Source: Mycobacterium sherrisii
GTDB taxonomy: Bacteria; Actinomycetota; Actinomycetes; Mycobacteriales; Mycobacteriaceae
NCBI RefSeq assembly: GCF_002102355.1
Contig: NZ_LQPT01000070.1
Coordinates: 1 to 64,000, forward strand
DNA length: 64,000 nucleotides
Direction: 5' to 3'
Positions 24,212 to 32,733 of this stretch are shown piece after piece (position 1 is the first letter of the stretch; the number at the start of each line of letters is the position of its first letter). Below the pieces are notes generated by a model. That model had not been told where the DNA came from. It ran no database searches and saw nothing but the letters and a program-made list of their open reading frames with translations. Both the position numbers and the translations under genes were made by a program.

Positions 24212-26779
24212 CTAAGAACGGACCCGCGGCATCCCGATCGACACCGGGATTTTGCGGCCGGCGTGCTCGGTGAATGTCACGGTCGAATCGATTGCGTCCG
24301 GCGCGTTGACGAAAGAGACAAACCGCGAAAGCTTGTCGGGATCCTCCAGCACGCCCTTCCACTCGCACTTGTAGTTCTGCACGTGCCGCTCCATTGCGGC
24401 CTCGAATTCCTGGGCCAGGCCCAGCGAGTCCTCGCAGACGACCTCGCGGACATGATCGAGGCCGCCGTCCAGGGATTCGACCCACGGCGCGGTGCGTTGC
24501 AGCCGATCCGCGGTGCGGATGTAGTACATGACGAACCGATCGATGTAGCGCACCAGGGTCTCGGTGTCGAGATCGCTGGCCAACAACTGGGCGTGCTTGG
24601 GTGTCATGCCGCCATTGCCGCCGACGTAGAGGTTCCAACCCTTTTCGGTGGCAATGACGCCGACGTCCTTGCTGCGCGCCTCGGCGCATTCGCGGGCGCA
24701 GCCGGAGACGCCCATCTTGAATTTGTGCGGTGCCCGCAGGCCCCGGTAGCGCAGTTCCAGGTCGATGGCCAGCTGCACCGAGTCCTGCTGCCCGTAACGG
24801 CACCAGTCCGTACCGACGCAGCTTTTCACCGTGCGCAACGCCTTGCCGTACGCGTGGCCGGACTCCATGCCGCCGTCGACCAACCGCTTCCAGATTTGGG
24901 GCAGCTGGTCCACGCGGGCGCCGAACATGTCGATGCGCTGTCCGCCGGTGATCTTCGTGTAGAGCCCGAAGTCCTGCGCGATCTGACCGATCAGGATCAG
25001 ATGCTCCGGCTTGATGTCGCCGCCGGGCACCCGCGGCACCACGGAGTAACTGCCGTTCTTTTGAATGTTGGCCAGGAAGTGGTCGTTGGAGTCCTGTAGC
25101 GCGGCCTGCTCGCCGTCGAGAATGTGGTCCGAACCGGTCGACGCGAGGATCGATGCGACCACCGGTTTGCAAATGTCGCAACCCTTTCCGCGACCGAACC
25201 GTTCCAGCAGGCCGCTGAACGTCCGGATCTCGGTGGCCGAGATGATCTCGAAGAGCTCGGCGCGCGACTGGCTGAAGTGCTCGCACAGCGCCTTGGACTG
25301 TTCGACGCCCTCGGCTTCCAGCAGCTGCTTGAGCAACGGCACACAGGATCCGCACGAGGTGCCGGCCGCGGTGCACGACTTCAACGACGGAACATCCCCG
25401 CAGCCGTCGGCGATGGCGCACTTCAGATCGCCCTTGGTGACGTTGTTGCACGAGCAGATCTGCGCCGAGTCCGGGAGCGCCCCGATACCCAAAGCCGAAG
25501 CGCCGCCGCCTGATTGATCGGGTGCGATCAGCGCGAGCGGGTCGCCCGGCAGCTGGCTGCCGACCATGGGCCGCAGGACGCCGTAGTTGGACGCGTCGCC
25601 AACCAGCACGCCGCCGAGCAGTGTCTTTGCGTCGTCGGAGAGCACCAGCTTGGCGTAGGTCCGATTGACCGCGTCGTTGATGGCGACCTCGAGGCAGTTC
25701 TCGGTGGTGCCCATCGCGTCACCGAAGCTTGCGACGTCGACGCCGAGCAGTTTGAGTTTGGTGGACAGATCCGCCTCGGGGAACTCCGCGGCGCCGCCCA
25801 GCAGCCGGTCCACCACCACCTCGGCCGAGGTGTAGCCCGGCCCGACCAGGCCGTAGCACCGTCCCTCGATCGCGGCCACCTCGCCGATGGCGTAGATGTC
25901 GGGATCGCTTGTGCGGCAGGAAAGATCGGTGAGCACGCCGCCGCGCTCACCGAGGGTCAGGCCCGCGGCAGCAGCCAGCTCGTCGCGTGGCCGGATCCCG
26001 GCCGCGAAGATCACCGGGCCGGCGTCAATTTCGTCGCCGTCGGTCAGCCGGACCCGGGTCGACGCCGAACCGTCTGCGCGCTCGACGATTTCGATCGCTT
26101 CGGTGCCGGTGCCGACATGCACACGGATGCCAAGCTCGGAGACCATCCTGGCGAGCAGCGCGCCCCCGGCCTCGTCGATCTGCTGGGCCATCAGTCGCGG
26201 CATCATCTCGATGACGTGCGTCTGCAAGCCGAACTGCCGCAAGGCGTTGGCGGCTTCCAGACCGAGCAGGCCGCCACCGATCACCACTCCCGCCGCGTCG
26301 TGACCGGCGTCCCGCGCCGCCTCGGCGGCGGCACGGATTTCGTCGAGGTCGTCCAGGGTGCGGTAGACGTGACATCCGGGCAAGTCGTGGCCGGGCACCG
26401 GCGGAACGAAAGCGTACGAACCGGTCGCCAAGACCAGGGTGTCATAGTCGTAGCGTTGGCCGTCGGCAGTCACCACCGACTTTGTCGCACGGTCGATTTC
26501 GGTGACACGCGCGTTCAGAAGCAGCCGCACCCGATCGTCACCGGCGTAGTCGTTGCCGGGCAGGGCCAACAGCCCACGGTCCCAGCTTTCGGTATACGAC
26601 GTCAGTCCGACGCGGTCGTAGGCGGCGTCGGCTTCCTCGGCCAAAACGGTGATACGCCAAGCACCCTCGGCGTCGCGGGCTCGCAGGGCCTCGACCAGTC
26701 GGTGGCCGACCATGCCATGCCCGACCACCACCAAGTGACGTGCAGCACAGTGCTCCTGCGTCTTGGGTGTTGGGGTCAT
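24212..26779 (-). CDS. nirB: Nitrite reductase [NAD(P)H] large subunit NirB
   Basis: The product is 855 residues. Residues 1-400 are a pyridine-nucleotide-disulphide-type flavoprotein (HLVVVGHGMVGHRLVEAL at the FAD site; GVVIGGGLLGLEAANAL at the NAD site). Then comes a BFD-like [2Fe-2S] domain with CSCNNV and CGSC, and a second CDIC. The siroheme/[4Fe-4S] domain carries SCVGTDWCRYG and SGCARECAEA, giving the four cluster cysteines. Siroheme would come from the chelatase at 22628. The operon nirBD is convergent with the narK-nnaR-chelatase block. Confidence 0.95.
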   Translation of the reverse strand: MTPTPKTQEHCAARHLVVVGHGMVGHRLVEALRARDAEGAWRITVLAEEADAAYDRVGLTSYTESWDRGLLALPGNDYAGDDRVRLLLNARVTEIDRATKSVVTADGQRYDYDTLVLATGSYAFVPPVPGHDLPGCHVYRTLDDLDEIRAAAEAARDAGHDAAGVVIGGGLLGLEAANALRQFGLQTHVIEMMPRLMAQQIDEAGGALLARMVSELGIRVHVGTGTEAIEIVERADGSASTRVRLTDGDEIDAGPVIFAAGIRPRDELAAAAGLTLGERGGVLTDLSCRTSDPDIYAIGEVAAIEGRCYGLVGPGYTSAEVVVDRLLGGAAEFPEADLSTKLKLLGVDVASFGDAMGTTENCLEVAINDAVNRTYAKLVLSDDAKTLLGGVLVGDASNYGVLRPMVGSQLPGDPLALIAPDQSGGGASALGIGALPDSAQICSCNNVTKGDLKCAIADGCGDVPSLKSCTAAGTSCGSCVPLLKQLLEAEGVEQSKALCEHFSQSRAELFEIISATEIRTFSGLLERFGRGKGCDICKPVVASILASTGSDHILDGEQAALQDSNDHFLANIQKNGSYSVVPRVPGGDIKPEHLILIGQIAQDFGLYTKITGGQRIDMFGARVDQLPQIWKRLVDGGMESGHAYGKALRTVKSCVGTDWCRYGQQDSVQLAIDLELRYRGLRAPHKFKMGVSGCARECAEARSKDVGVIATEKGWNLYVGGNGGMTPKHAQLLASDLDTETLVRYIDRFVMYYIRTADRLQRTAPWVESLDGGLDHVREVVCEDSLGLAQEFEAAMERHVQNYKCEWKGVLEDPDKLSRFVSFVNAPDAIDSTVTFTEHAGRKIPVSIGMPRVRS

Positions 26780-26902
26780 GCCAAGAGATTAGAGGCAAGA
26801 AATTAACTGAAAATCGCGCAATGTATCGCGCGTATGACGTGGCTCTCACACCTCACAACTTCCTGTGTGATGTGTGTTCTCTGGTGGCGAACGGTCGAGT
26901 GG

Positions 26903-26927
26903 AACTTAAGCGTGGTTCGCTCAAGTT
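26903..26927 (+). promoter_or_regulatory. HAIR-like (HspR) inverted repeat upstream of hsp20
   Basis: AACTTAAGCG (26903-26912) and CGCTCAAGTT (26918-26927) are complementary at 9 of 10 positions around a 5-base spacer. This resembles the HspR-associated inverted repeat (CTTGAGT-N7-ACTCAAG). It ends 77 bases before the hsp20 start. GGAAC at 26901-26905 overlaps it and could serve as an extracytoplasmic sigma -35. Both HspR and SigE are known to control acr2 in M. tuberculosis. Confidence 0.6.
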
Positions 26928-27004
26928 TCACTGTATAGCCGGCCACCAGCGAGCCGGGCACAGCACATTCACAACCAAACATAAGGAAGCAACGAGGAGA
27001 GATC

Positions 27005-27445
27005 ATGAGCAATCTCGCATTGTGGTCACGTCCGGCCTGGGACACCGACCGATGGCTACGCGACTTCTTCGGACCGGCCGCGGTAGCCGACTGGTTCCAG
27101 CCCACGGCCAGTGGTTTTAGCCCCGCTGCGGAGGTCGTCAAGGACGGCGACGACGCGGTGGTACGTCTGGAGCTGCCCGGTGTCGATGTCGAAAAGGACG
27201 TCAACGTCGAGCTCGACCGGGGCCGGCTGGTCATCCACGGTGAACACCGCGACGAGTTCGCCGACGACAAAGACGGGCGCACCGTGCGGGAGATCCGCTA
27301 CGGCTCGTTCCGCCGCTCGTTCCAGTTGCCGGCGCACGTCACCCGCGAAGCCATCACGGCTTCCTACGACGCCGGTGTGTTAACGGTGCGCGTGGCCGGT
27401 GCCTACGCCGGCACGCAGGCGCAGCGCATCGCGATCACCAAGTAA
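27005..27445 (+). CDS. Small heat-shock protein Hsp20 (Acr2 type, Rv0251c-like)
   Basis: The product is 146 residues. The alpha-crystallin domain spans about 38-140 (VRLELPGVDVEKDVNVELDRG; RLVIHGEHRDEF; GSFRRSFQLPAHV; ASYDAGVLTVRVAG), ending with the family A-x-x-x-x-x-G motif. The N-terminus (MSNLALWSRPAWDTDRWLRDFF) matches the Acr2 rather than HspX type. It acts as an ATP-independent holdase chaperone. GGAGAG precedes the ATG. A HAIR-like site upstream supports heat-shock regulation. The gene is divergent from nirB. Confidence 0.92.
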   Translation: MSNLALWSRPAWDTDRWLRDFFGPAAVADWFQPTASGFSPAAEVVKDGDDAVVRLELPGVDVEKDVNVELDRGRLVIHGEHRDEFADDKDGRTVREIRYGSFRRSFQLPAHVTREAITASYDAGVLTVRVAGAYAGTQAQRIAITK

Positions 27446-27507
27446 GCCGGACGAACAACCACGCGGCCGGCGGAGCCCACGGGCTTCGCCGGTCGCGTCT
27501 CAAGGCA

Positions 27508-28044
27508 TCAGCGGAACGCTTCGTCGGCGTCAATCCCGATCACGCGCAACAGGTTTGCCACCTTGCGATCCAGGCTGTAGCCGACCGCGGTCACCTCGGT
27601 GATGCCGAGGCTGCCGAACACCGCGCTGGGCTGATCCATCGTAAGCACCGCGTTGCCGTCGGCGTCAGCGTGGATCAACAGTCGTAATGGCGCATACAGC
27701 ATGGCCTTCGGGTCATGACGAAACATCGTCTCGGCGATCGTGTGGTTGCCCAGCAAGTACTCCACCGCTTTGGTGGTGTGGCCGGCGATGGAAAAGAACG
27801 GCAATACGTCGATCTTCCCGTAAACCATCAGGCCGTGCGGTGCGTTGGCGTCCGCCGCCGCAAGCACGTCGTCCCAGGTGCCGCCCCGACTGGCGATCTC
27901 GCTCACCACGCCCCGGTCGACCACCGGCGCGGCCGCCTCGAACTCGGCGATGAACTCGTCGAACTCGACACCGGTGGCAACGTCGATGCGGTTCACGGTG
28001 TGTGACACCACGTCATACTTCGCCGTTTTCACGCTACTTGTCAT
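27508..28044 (-). CDS. DUF302 domain protein
   Basis: The product is 178 residues. A DUF302-like core is seen at EYLLGNHTIAETMFRHDP and AMLYAPLRLLIHADADG, with SAVFGSLG near the C-terminus (the usual LxxPS-type ending of the fold). DUF302 proteins bind small ligands in a putative dimeric pocket; function is unknown. The ATG at 28042-28044 is chosen over an upstream frame that would run through the operator region. It is divergent from the HxlR regulator, with two copies of a palindromic operator between them, so it is the likely target of that regulator. Confidence 0.72.
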   Translation of the reverse strand: MTSSVKTAKYDVVSHTVNRIDVATGVEFDEFIAEFEAAAPVVDRGVVSEIASRGGTWDDVLAAADANAPHGLMVYGKIDVLPFFSIAGHTTKAVEYLLGNHTIAETMFRHDPKAMLYAPLRLLIHADADGNAVLTMDQPSAVFGSLGITEVTAVGYSLDRKVANLLRVIGIDADEAFR

Positions 28045-28083
28045 CGCACTCCTCGGATCGCCCTCGTCGCGCCCCGCGGCGAT

Positions 28084-28135
28084 GGTTCGGTGAATGAACT
28101 TTATGTTCTCGAGTATAGGGTTCATTGAATGAACC
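28084..28135. promoter_or_regulatory. Two palindromic operators between DUF302 and HxlR genes
   Basis: GGTTCATT-G-AATGAACC (28119-28135) is a perfect 17-base palindrome. A related degenerate copy, GGTTCGGT-G-AATGAACT, lies at 28084-28100, 35 bases away. Both are in the 112-base gap shared by the divergent genes. This fits an autoregulated HxlR repressor binding two sites. Confidence 0.75.
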
Positions 28136-28156
28136 AACAAGGGGTAGCATGACCAG

Positions 28157-28654
28157 GTGGCGCTTCCCCGCGAATATCCGAACGAAAACTGTCCCATCGC
28201 GCGGTCTTTGGAGATTATCGGTGAGCGCTGGACCCTGCTGATCGTGCGCGACGCCTTCTTCGGGGTCCGGCGCTTCAGCGATTTCCGCAGTCACCTCAAC
28301 ATCCCCAAGGCCGTGCTATCCGAGCGGTTGGCGCTACTGGTCGCCCAGGGCGTGTTGGCCAAGAACGACGGTGACTACACCCTGACCACCAAGGGCCATC
28401 GGTTGTGGCCGGTGCTGTGGTCGATGATCAGCTGGGGCGACGAGAATTACGTGGAAAAGCCAAGGCGGCGCACCTATGTGCATGCGGATTGCGACGGCGT
28501 CATCGACTCCGACGGCCGCTGCGATCGCTGTGGTCAGACGCCCGACGTCGCCGATCTGATCACGCATCCGCCCCGGCGCCTGCGGACTTCGGCTGGCGAC
28601 GATCCGGTCAGCCGAGCGCTGCGCCGACCGCACCGAATGCTGGAGGCGATTTAG
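28157..28654 (+). CDS. HxlR-family transcriptional regulator with C-terminal Cys-rich tail
   Basis: The product is 165 residues. The MarR/HxlR winged helix is clear: NCPIARSLEIIGERWTLLIVRDAFFGVRRFSDF (core SLEIIGERWTLLIVRDAF), ISNKVLSERL-type helix (IPKAVLSERLALLVAQGVL) and the wing YTLTTKGHRLWPVL. HxlR proteins sense thiol or redox stress or aldehydes. A C-terminal extension has HADCDG...CDRCGQ, a possible zinc or redox site (Cys residues at about 115, 124 and 127). The start is a GTG. Two palindromic sites lie just upstream. Confidence 0.85.
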   Translation: MALPREYPNENCPIARSLEIIGERWTLLIVRDAFFGVRRFSDFRSHLNIPKAVLSERLALLVAQGVLAKNDGDYTLTTKGHRLWPVLWSMISWGDENYVEKPRRRTYVHADCDGVIDSDGRCDRCGQTPDVADLITHPPRRLRTSAGDDPVSRALRRPHRMLEAI

Positions 28655-28658
28655 CCGC

Positions 28659-29420
28659 TCAACCCCAGCGCGCCAGCAGTTCGGTGGCCCGGCTCGACAA
28701 TGCGGCCTGCAAAAACGGGCCGAAACTGATCCGGGCGACGCCCAACGGGCCGAATGACGCCGGATCGTCCTGGTCGGGCAGCGCGATCGCGTTGATCGGC
28801 AGCGGCAGCTCAGTCGCCAAGCGCCGCAACGTCTCCGGATCGTGGCGCCCCACCGGATACAGCACATCGGCGCCGGCGCCCGCGGCCTCGGTCAACCGCT
28901 CGATTGCGCGCTCGACCAGATCCACGCCGCCGGCATCCCCGCGCAGGAAGAGGTCCGTGCGCGCGTTGATCACCACGTGCACCCCGGCGGCGTCGGCGGC
29001 CGCCCGCAACGCCGCGACGAAATCGGCGTGCTCACGCGCGGATCGCAGCCGCCGGTTCTCCGAGTGCACGGTGTCCTCGACATTGAGGCCCACCGCACCG
29101 ACGCTGAGCAGCCCGTCGATCAGGCGTTGCGGGGATTGGCCGTAGCCGGATTCGATGTCCACCGACACCGGCACGTCGACCGCCGCGGTGATCTGGGCGA
29201 CCCCGGCGAGCACGTCGTCGAACGACATACCTTCGTTGTCACGTTTGCCGAGCGAGTCGGCCAGCGGGTGGCTGCCGACGGTCAGGGCGGCAAAACCGGC
29301 CCCCGTCGCCAGACGCGCCGACCAAGCGTCCCACACGGTCGGAAGCACGACGGGGTGCCCGGGCCGATGCAATTCCAGGAACGCCGCCGCGCGCGCGGCG
29401 GTCGTGATCTGACGTGGCAT
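28659..29420 (-). CDS. PEP mutase / isocitrate lyase superfamily protein
   Basis: The product is 253 residues. TIM-barrel lyase features: VLPTVWDAWSARLATGAGF (N-terminal strand), GKRDNEGMS, VDIESGYG (metal-binding acidic motif), LNVEDTVHSE, and VINARTDLFLRG. The KRCGH motif of true isocitrate lyases is absent, so it is closer to the PEP-mutase/oxaloacetate-decarboxylase-like branch. The substrate cannot be named. The start at 29420 follows GGAG; a longer frame from 29513 crosses the promoter region. It converges with the HxlR gene, with stop codons 4 bases apart. Confidence 0.8.
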   Translation of the reverse strand: MPRQITTAARAAAFLELHRPGHPVVLPTVWDAWSARLATGAGFAALTVGSHPLADSLGKRDNEGMSFDDVLAGVAQITAAVDVPVSVDIESGYGQSPQRLIDGLLSVGAVGLNVEDTVHSENRRLRSAREHADFVAALRAAADAAGVHVVINARTDLFLRGDAGGVDLVERAIERLTEAAGAGADVLYPVGRHDPETLRRLATELPLPINAIALPDQDDPASFGPLGVARISFGPFLQAALSSRATELLARWG

Positions 29421-29533
29421 GGGTATTTGCTCCGTGTTCCCCGACGAGTCGTCTGCCCGGCACCATCGGTGCGCAGTGGATAGTATCGAGAAACACATTG
29501 TGATTTGTGACACCGTCGGATTTAGGAGATCTC

Positions 29534-29830
29534 TTGACCACCACGACTGAACTCGCCGAACTGCACGATCTCATCGGTGGCCTGCGTCGGTGTGTGAACT
29601 CCCTGCGGTCACGCTACGGCGACAGCCCGGCCATGCGGCGCATCGTCATCGACGCCGACCGGATCCTCAACGATGTCGAATTACTCGACTCCGATGTTTC
29701 CGAATTGGACTTGGCGCGCGCCACGGTGCAGCACTCCGGTGAAAAGATCACCATTCCCGATACCCAGTACGACAGCGATTTTTGGCGCGATGTCGACGAC
29801 GAGGGCGTCGGGGGCCACCACCGATCCTGA
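29534..29830 (+). CDS. Small conserved protein preceding the Sdh1 genes (Rv0250c-like)
   Basis: The product is 98 residues with a TTG start, directly after AGGAGA. It is acidic and largely helical (ELAELHDLIGGLRRCVNSL; IDADRILNDVELLDSD), with a C-terminal DTQYDSDFWRDVDDEG. The length and position match Rv0250c, which precedes sdh1 in M. tuberculosis. It may be an accessory factor of the complex; that is inference from linkage. The sdh membrane-subunit gene follows after 90 bases. Confidence 0.78.
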   Translation: MTTTTELAELHDLIGGLRRCVNSLRSRYGDSPAMRRIVIDADRILNDVELLDSDVSELDLARATVQHSGEKITIPDTQYDSDFWRDVDDEGVGGHHRS

Positions 29831-29920
29831 CAGCCATGCCCCCCGAAAATTCGGGGGGCCTCTCTGTGTACCCTTCGACCAACAGCTTCGTTCAACAGCC
29901 CGTTCGAAGAGGAACACTTG

Positions 29921-30748
29921 ATGAGCGCACCCACGGCGAACCGTCCTGCGTCCGGAGTTTTTTCCCCGACGCGCGCCAGGATCCAGCAACGCACTCTGCG
30001 CACCGACCGCTGGTGGATGTCGCCGCTGCGGATCGACCTCGGCTTCGCCGCGTTCATCATCTACGCGACGGCACGGGCATTTCAGCAGAACTACTTCTTC
30101 GTCCCCAAGTACCACTACCTGACGCCGTTCTACTCCCCGTGCGTCAGCAAGGGCTGCGGTGAGGCCGGCGACATCTGGCCACAGTTCCTGCCCGACGTGT
30201 GGTGGCTGCCGTACGCGGCCCTGTCGCTGCCGTTTCTGCTGCTCTTCCGGCTGACCTGCTACTACTATCGCGGTGCCTACTACCGCACGGTGTGGCAGTC
30301 GCCCAGCGCGTGCGCGGTCGCCGAGCCCCGTGTCCACTACACCGGCGAGACCCGGTTCCCGCTGATCATCCAGAACACCCACCGGTACTTCTTCTACATC
30401 GCCGGCATCATCTCGATCATCAACACCTACGACGCGATCGTCGCGTTCCACTCCGACACCGGACCCGGCGGATTCGGGTTCGGCCTGGGCAACCTGATCC
30501 TGCTCGGCAACGTCATCATGCTGTGGATCTACACGCTGTCCTGCCACTCCTGCCGGCACGTGACCGGCGGCCGGCTCAAGCACTTCTCCAAGCACCCTGT
30601 GCGGTATTGGATTTGGACTCAGGTCAGCAACATCAACACCCGGCACAAATTGTTCGCCTGGATCACGCTGGGCACCCTGATGGTCACCGATTTCTACATC
30701 GCACTGGTGGCCAGCGGCGCTATTCATGACCCGAGATTTGTTGGCTGA
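29921..30748 (+). CDS. Succinate dehydrogenase 1 membrane subunit (Rv0249c-like)
   Basis: The product is 275 residues with about five hydrophobic segments (near residues 37-55, 88-108, 155-175, 190-208 and 248-268). It carries CVSKGCGEAG and, just after a membrane segment, CHSCRH, plus several conserved histidines. Structural work on M. smegmatis Sdh1 (recalled, not checked) placed a Rieske-type cluster within the membrane subunit, and these Cys/His residues are candidate ligands. It anchors SdhAB and passes electrons to menaquinone. The operon order here is membrane subunit, SdhA, SdhB. Confidence 0.82.
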   Translation: MSAPTANRPASGVFSPTRARIQQRTLRTDRWWMSPLRIDLGFAAFIIYATARAFQQNYFFVPKYHYLTPFYSPCVSKGCGEAGDIWPQFLPDVWWLPYAALSLPFLLLFRLTCYYYRGAYYRTVWQSPSACAVAEPRVHYTGETRFPLIIQNTHRYFFYIAGIISIINTYDAIVAFHSDTGPGGFGFGLGNLILLGNVIMLWIYTLSCHSCRHVTGGRLKHFSKHPVRYWIWTQVSNINTRHKLFAWITLGTLMVTDFYIALVASGAIHDPRFVG

Positions 30749-30792
30749 ATAGCCATTTCAAACAAAATCTGAATTGAGCTAGCGAGGGATTT

Positions 30793-32733
30793 ATGGCTGA
30801 GGTCGAGCGGCACTCCTACGACGTCGTAGTGATCGGTGCCGGCGGCGCAGGTTTGCGCGCGGTCATCGAGGCGCGCGAACGCGGCCTGCGGGTCGCCGTG
30901 GTGACCAAGTCGCTGTTCGGGAAGGCCCACACGGTGATGGCCGAAGGCGGCTGCGCCGCCTCGATGGGCAACACCAACCCCAAGGACAACTGGAAGACGC
31001 ACTTCGGCGACACCATGCGCGGGGGCAAGTTCCTCAACAACTGGCGGATGGCCGAACTGCACGCCAAAGAGGCACCGGATCGCGTCTGGGAGCTGGAGAC
31101 CTACGGCGCGCTGTTCGACCGCCTCAAGGACGGCAAGATCAGCCAGCGCAACTTCGGGGGCCACACCTACCCCCGGCTCGCCCACGTCGGTGACCGCACG
31201 GGCCTGGAGCTCATCCGCACCATGCAGCAGAAGATCGTCTCGCTGCAGCAGGAGGACTTCGCCGAGCTCGGCGACTACGAGGCGCGCATCAAGGTGTTCG
31301 CCGAATGCGCCATCACCGAGCTGATCAAGGACGGCTCCGGAGACGAGGGGCGGATCGCCGGCGCCTTCGGCTACTGGCGCGAGAGCGGCCGGTTCGTCGT
31401 GTTCGAGGCGCCCGCGGTGGTGCTGGCCACCGGCGGCATCGGCAAGTCCTTCAAGGTGACCTCCAACTCGTGGGAATACACCGGCGACGGCCACGCCCTG
31501 GCGCTGCGCGCCGGGGCGACGCTGATCAACATGGAGTTCATCCAGTTCCACCCGACGGGCATGGTCTGGCCGCCGAGCGTGAAGGGGATCCTGGTCACCG
31601 AGGGTGTGCGCGGCGACGGCGGAGTGCTGAAGAACTCCGACAGCAAGCGCTTCATGTTCGACTACATTCCGCCGGTGTTCAAAGGCCAGTACGCCGAATC
31701 CGAGCAAGAGGCCGACCAGTGGCTCAAGGACAACGACTCGGCCCGGCGCACCCCGGACCTGCTGCCCCGCGATGAGGTCGCCCGCGCGATCAACTCGGAG
31801 GTCAAATCGGGTCGTGGCACCCCGCACGGCGGGGTTTACCTCGACATCGCCTCTCGGTTGACGCCCGACGAGATCAAGCGGCGGCTGCCGTCGATGTACC
31901 ACCAGTTCATGGAGTTGGCCGGGGTGGACATCACCAAGGAGCCCATGGAGGTCGGGCCCACCTGCCATTACGTGATGGGCGGTGTCGAGGTCGATCCCGA
32001 CACCGGAGCGGCCACCGTCGCCGGCCTGTTCGCCGCCGGCGAGTGCTCCGGCGGCATGCACGGTTCCAACCGGCTCGGCGGCAACTCGCTGTCGGACCTG
32101 CTGGTCTTCGGGCGCCGCGCCGGATTGGGCGCCGCCGACTACGCGCGCGCCCTGGCCAGCCGGCCGTCGGTCAGCGAGGCCGCCATCGAGGCGGCGGCGC
32201 AACGCGCACTGGCCCCCTTCGAGGGACCCACCGACGGCTCCACCCCGGAGAACCCGTACACGTTGCAGCTGGAGCTGCAGCAGTCGATGAACGACCTCGT
32301 CGGCATCATCCGCAAGGCGGAGGAGATCACCGAGGCGCTGGACCGGCTGGTGAAACTCCGCGAGCGGTTCAAGAACATCAAGGTCGAGGGGAACCGGCAG
32401 TACAACCCGGGCTGGAACCTGGCCATCGATCTGCGCAACATGCTGTTGGTCAGCGAATGCATCGCCAAGGCGGCGCTGCAGCGCACCGAGAGCCGTGGCG
32501 GACACACCCGCGACGACCACCCCGGGATGGACTCCGCGTGGCGCAAGGTCCTGCTGGTGTGCCGCGCCGTCAACAGCGAAGACGTCATTCCCGAGATCAC
32601 CATCACCCGCCAAGACCAGGTGCCGATGCGACCGGATCTCATGGAGCTCTTCGAGATCTCGGAGCTCGAGAAGTACTTCACCGATGAAGAGCTGGCCGAT
32701 CACCCAGGACGGACCTCGAGGACGGAGAGCTAA
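30793..32733 (+). CDS. sdhA: Succinate dehydrogenase 1 flavoprotein subunit SdhA
   Basis: The product is 646 residues, equal to Rv0248c. FAD-binding Rossmann motif DVVVIGAGGAGLRAVIEA at the N-terminus; covalent-flavin His region in KAHTVMAEGGCAAS; substrate-site and catalytic Arg region in EFIQFHPTGMVWP and later SRGGHTRDDHPGMD; GLFAAGECSGGMHGSNRLGGNSL (GECSGGMHGSNRLGG) near residue 420. It oxidises succinate to fumarate at the cytoplasmic face. It overlaps sdhB by one base (TAATG), indicating coupled translation. Confidence 0.95.
   Translation: MAEVERHSYDVVVIGAGGAGLRAVIEARERGLRVAVVTKSLFGKAHTVMAEGGCAASMGNTNPKDNWKTHFGDTMRGGKFLNNWRMAELHAKEAPDRVWELETYGALFDRLKDGKISQRNFGGHTYPRLAHVGDRTGLELIRTMQQKIVSLQQEDFAELGDYEARIKVFAECAITELIKDGSGDEGRIAGAFGYWRESGRFVVFEAPAVVLATGGIGKSFKVTSNSWEYTGDGHALALRAGATLINMEFIQFHPTGMVWPPSVKGILVTEGVRGDGGVLKNSDSKRFMFDYIPPVFKGQYAESEQEADQWLKDNDSARRTPDLLPRDEVARAINSEVKSGRGTPHGGVYLDIASRLTPDEIKRRLPSMYHQFMELAGVDITKEPMEVGPTCHYVMGGVEVDPDTGAATVAGLFAAGECSGGMHGSNRLGGNSLSDLLVFGRRAGLGAADYARALASRPSVSEAAIEAAAQRALAPFEGPTDGSTPENPYTLQLELQQSMNDLVGIIRKAEEITEALDRLVKLRERFKNIKVEGNRQYNPGWNLAIDLRNMLLVSECIAKAALQRTESRGGHTRDDHPGMDSAWRKVLLVCRAVNSEDVIPEITITRQDQVPMRPDLMELFEISELEKYFTDEELADHPGRTSRTES

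Noticed and set aside
26780-26900. GlnR box upstream of nirB
   Set aside because: Only a weak match (ATTAG-N6-GAAAT) close to the start codon; not convincing by eye.
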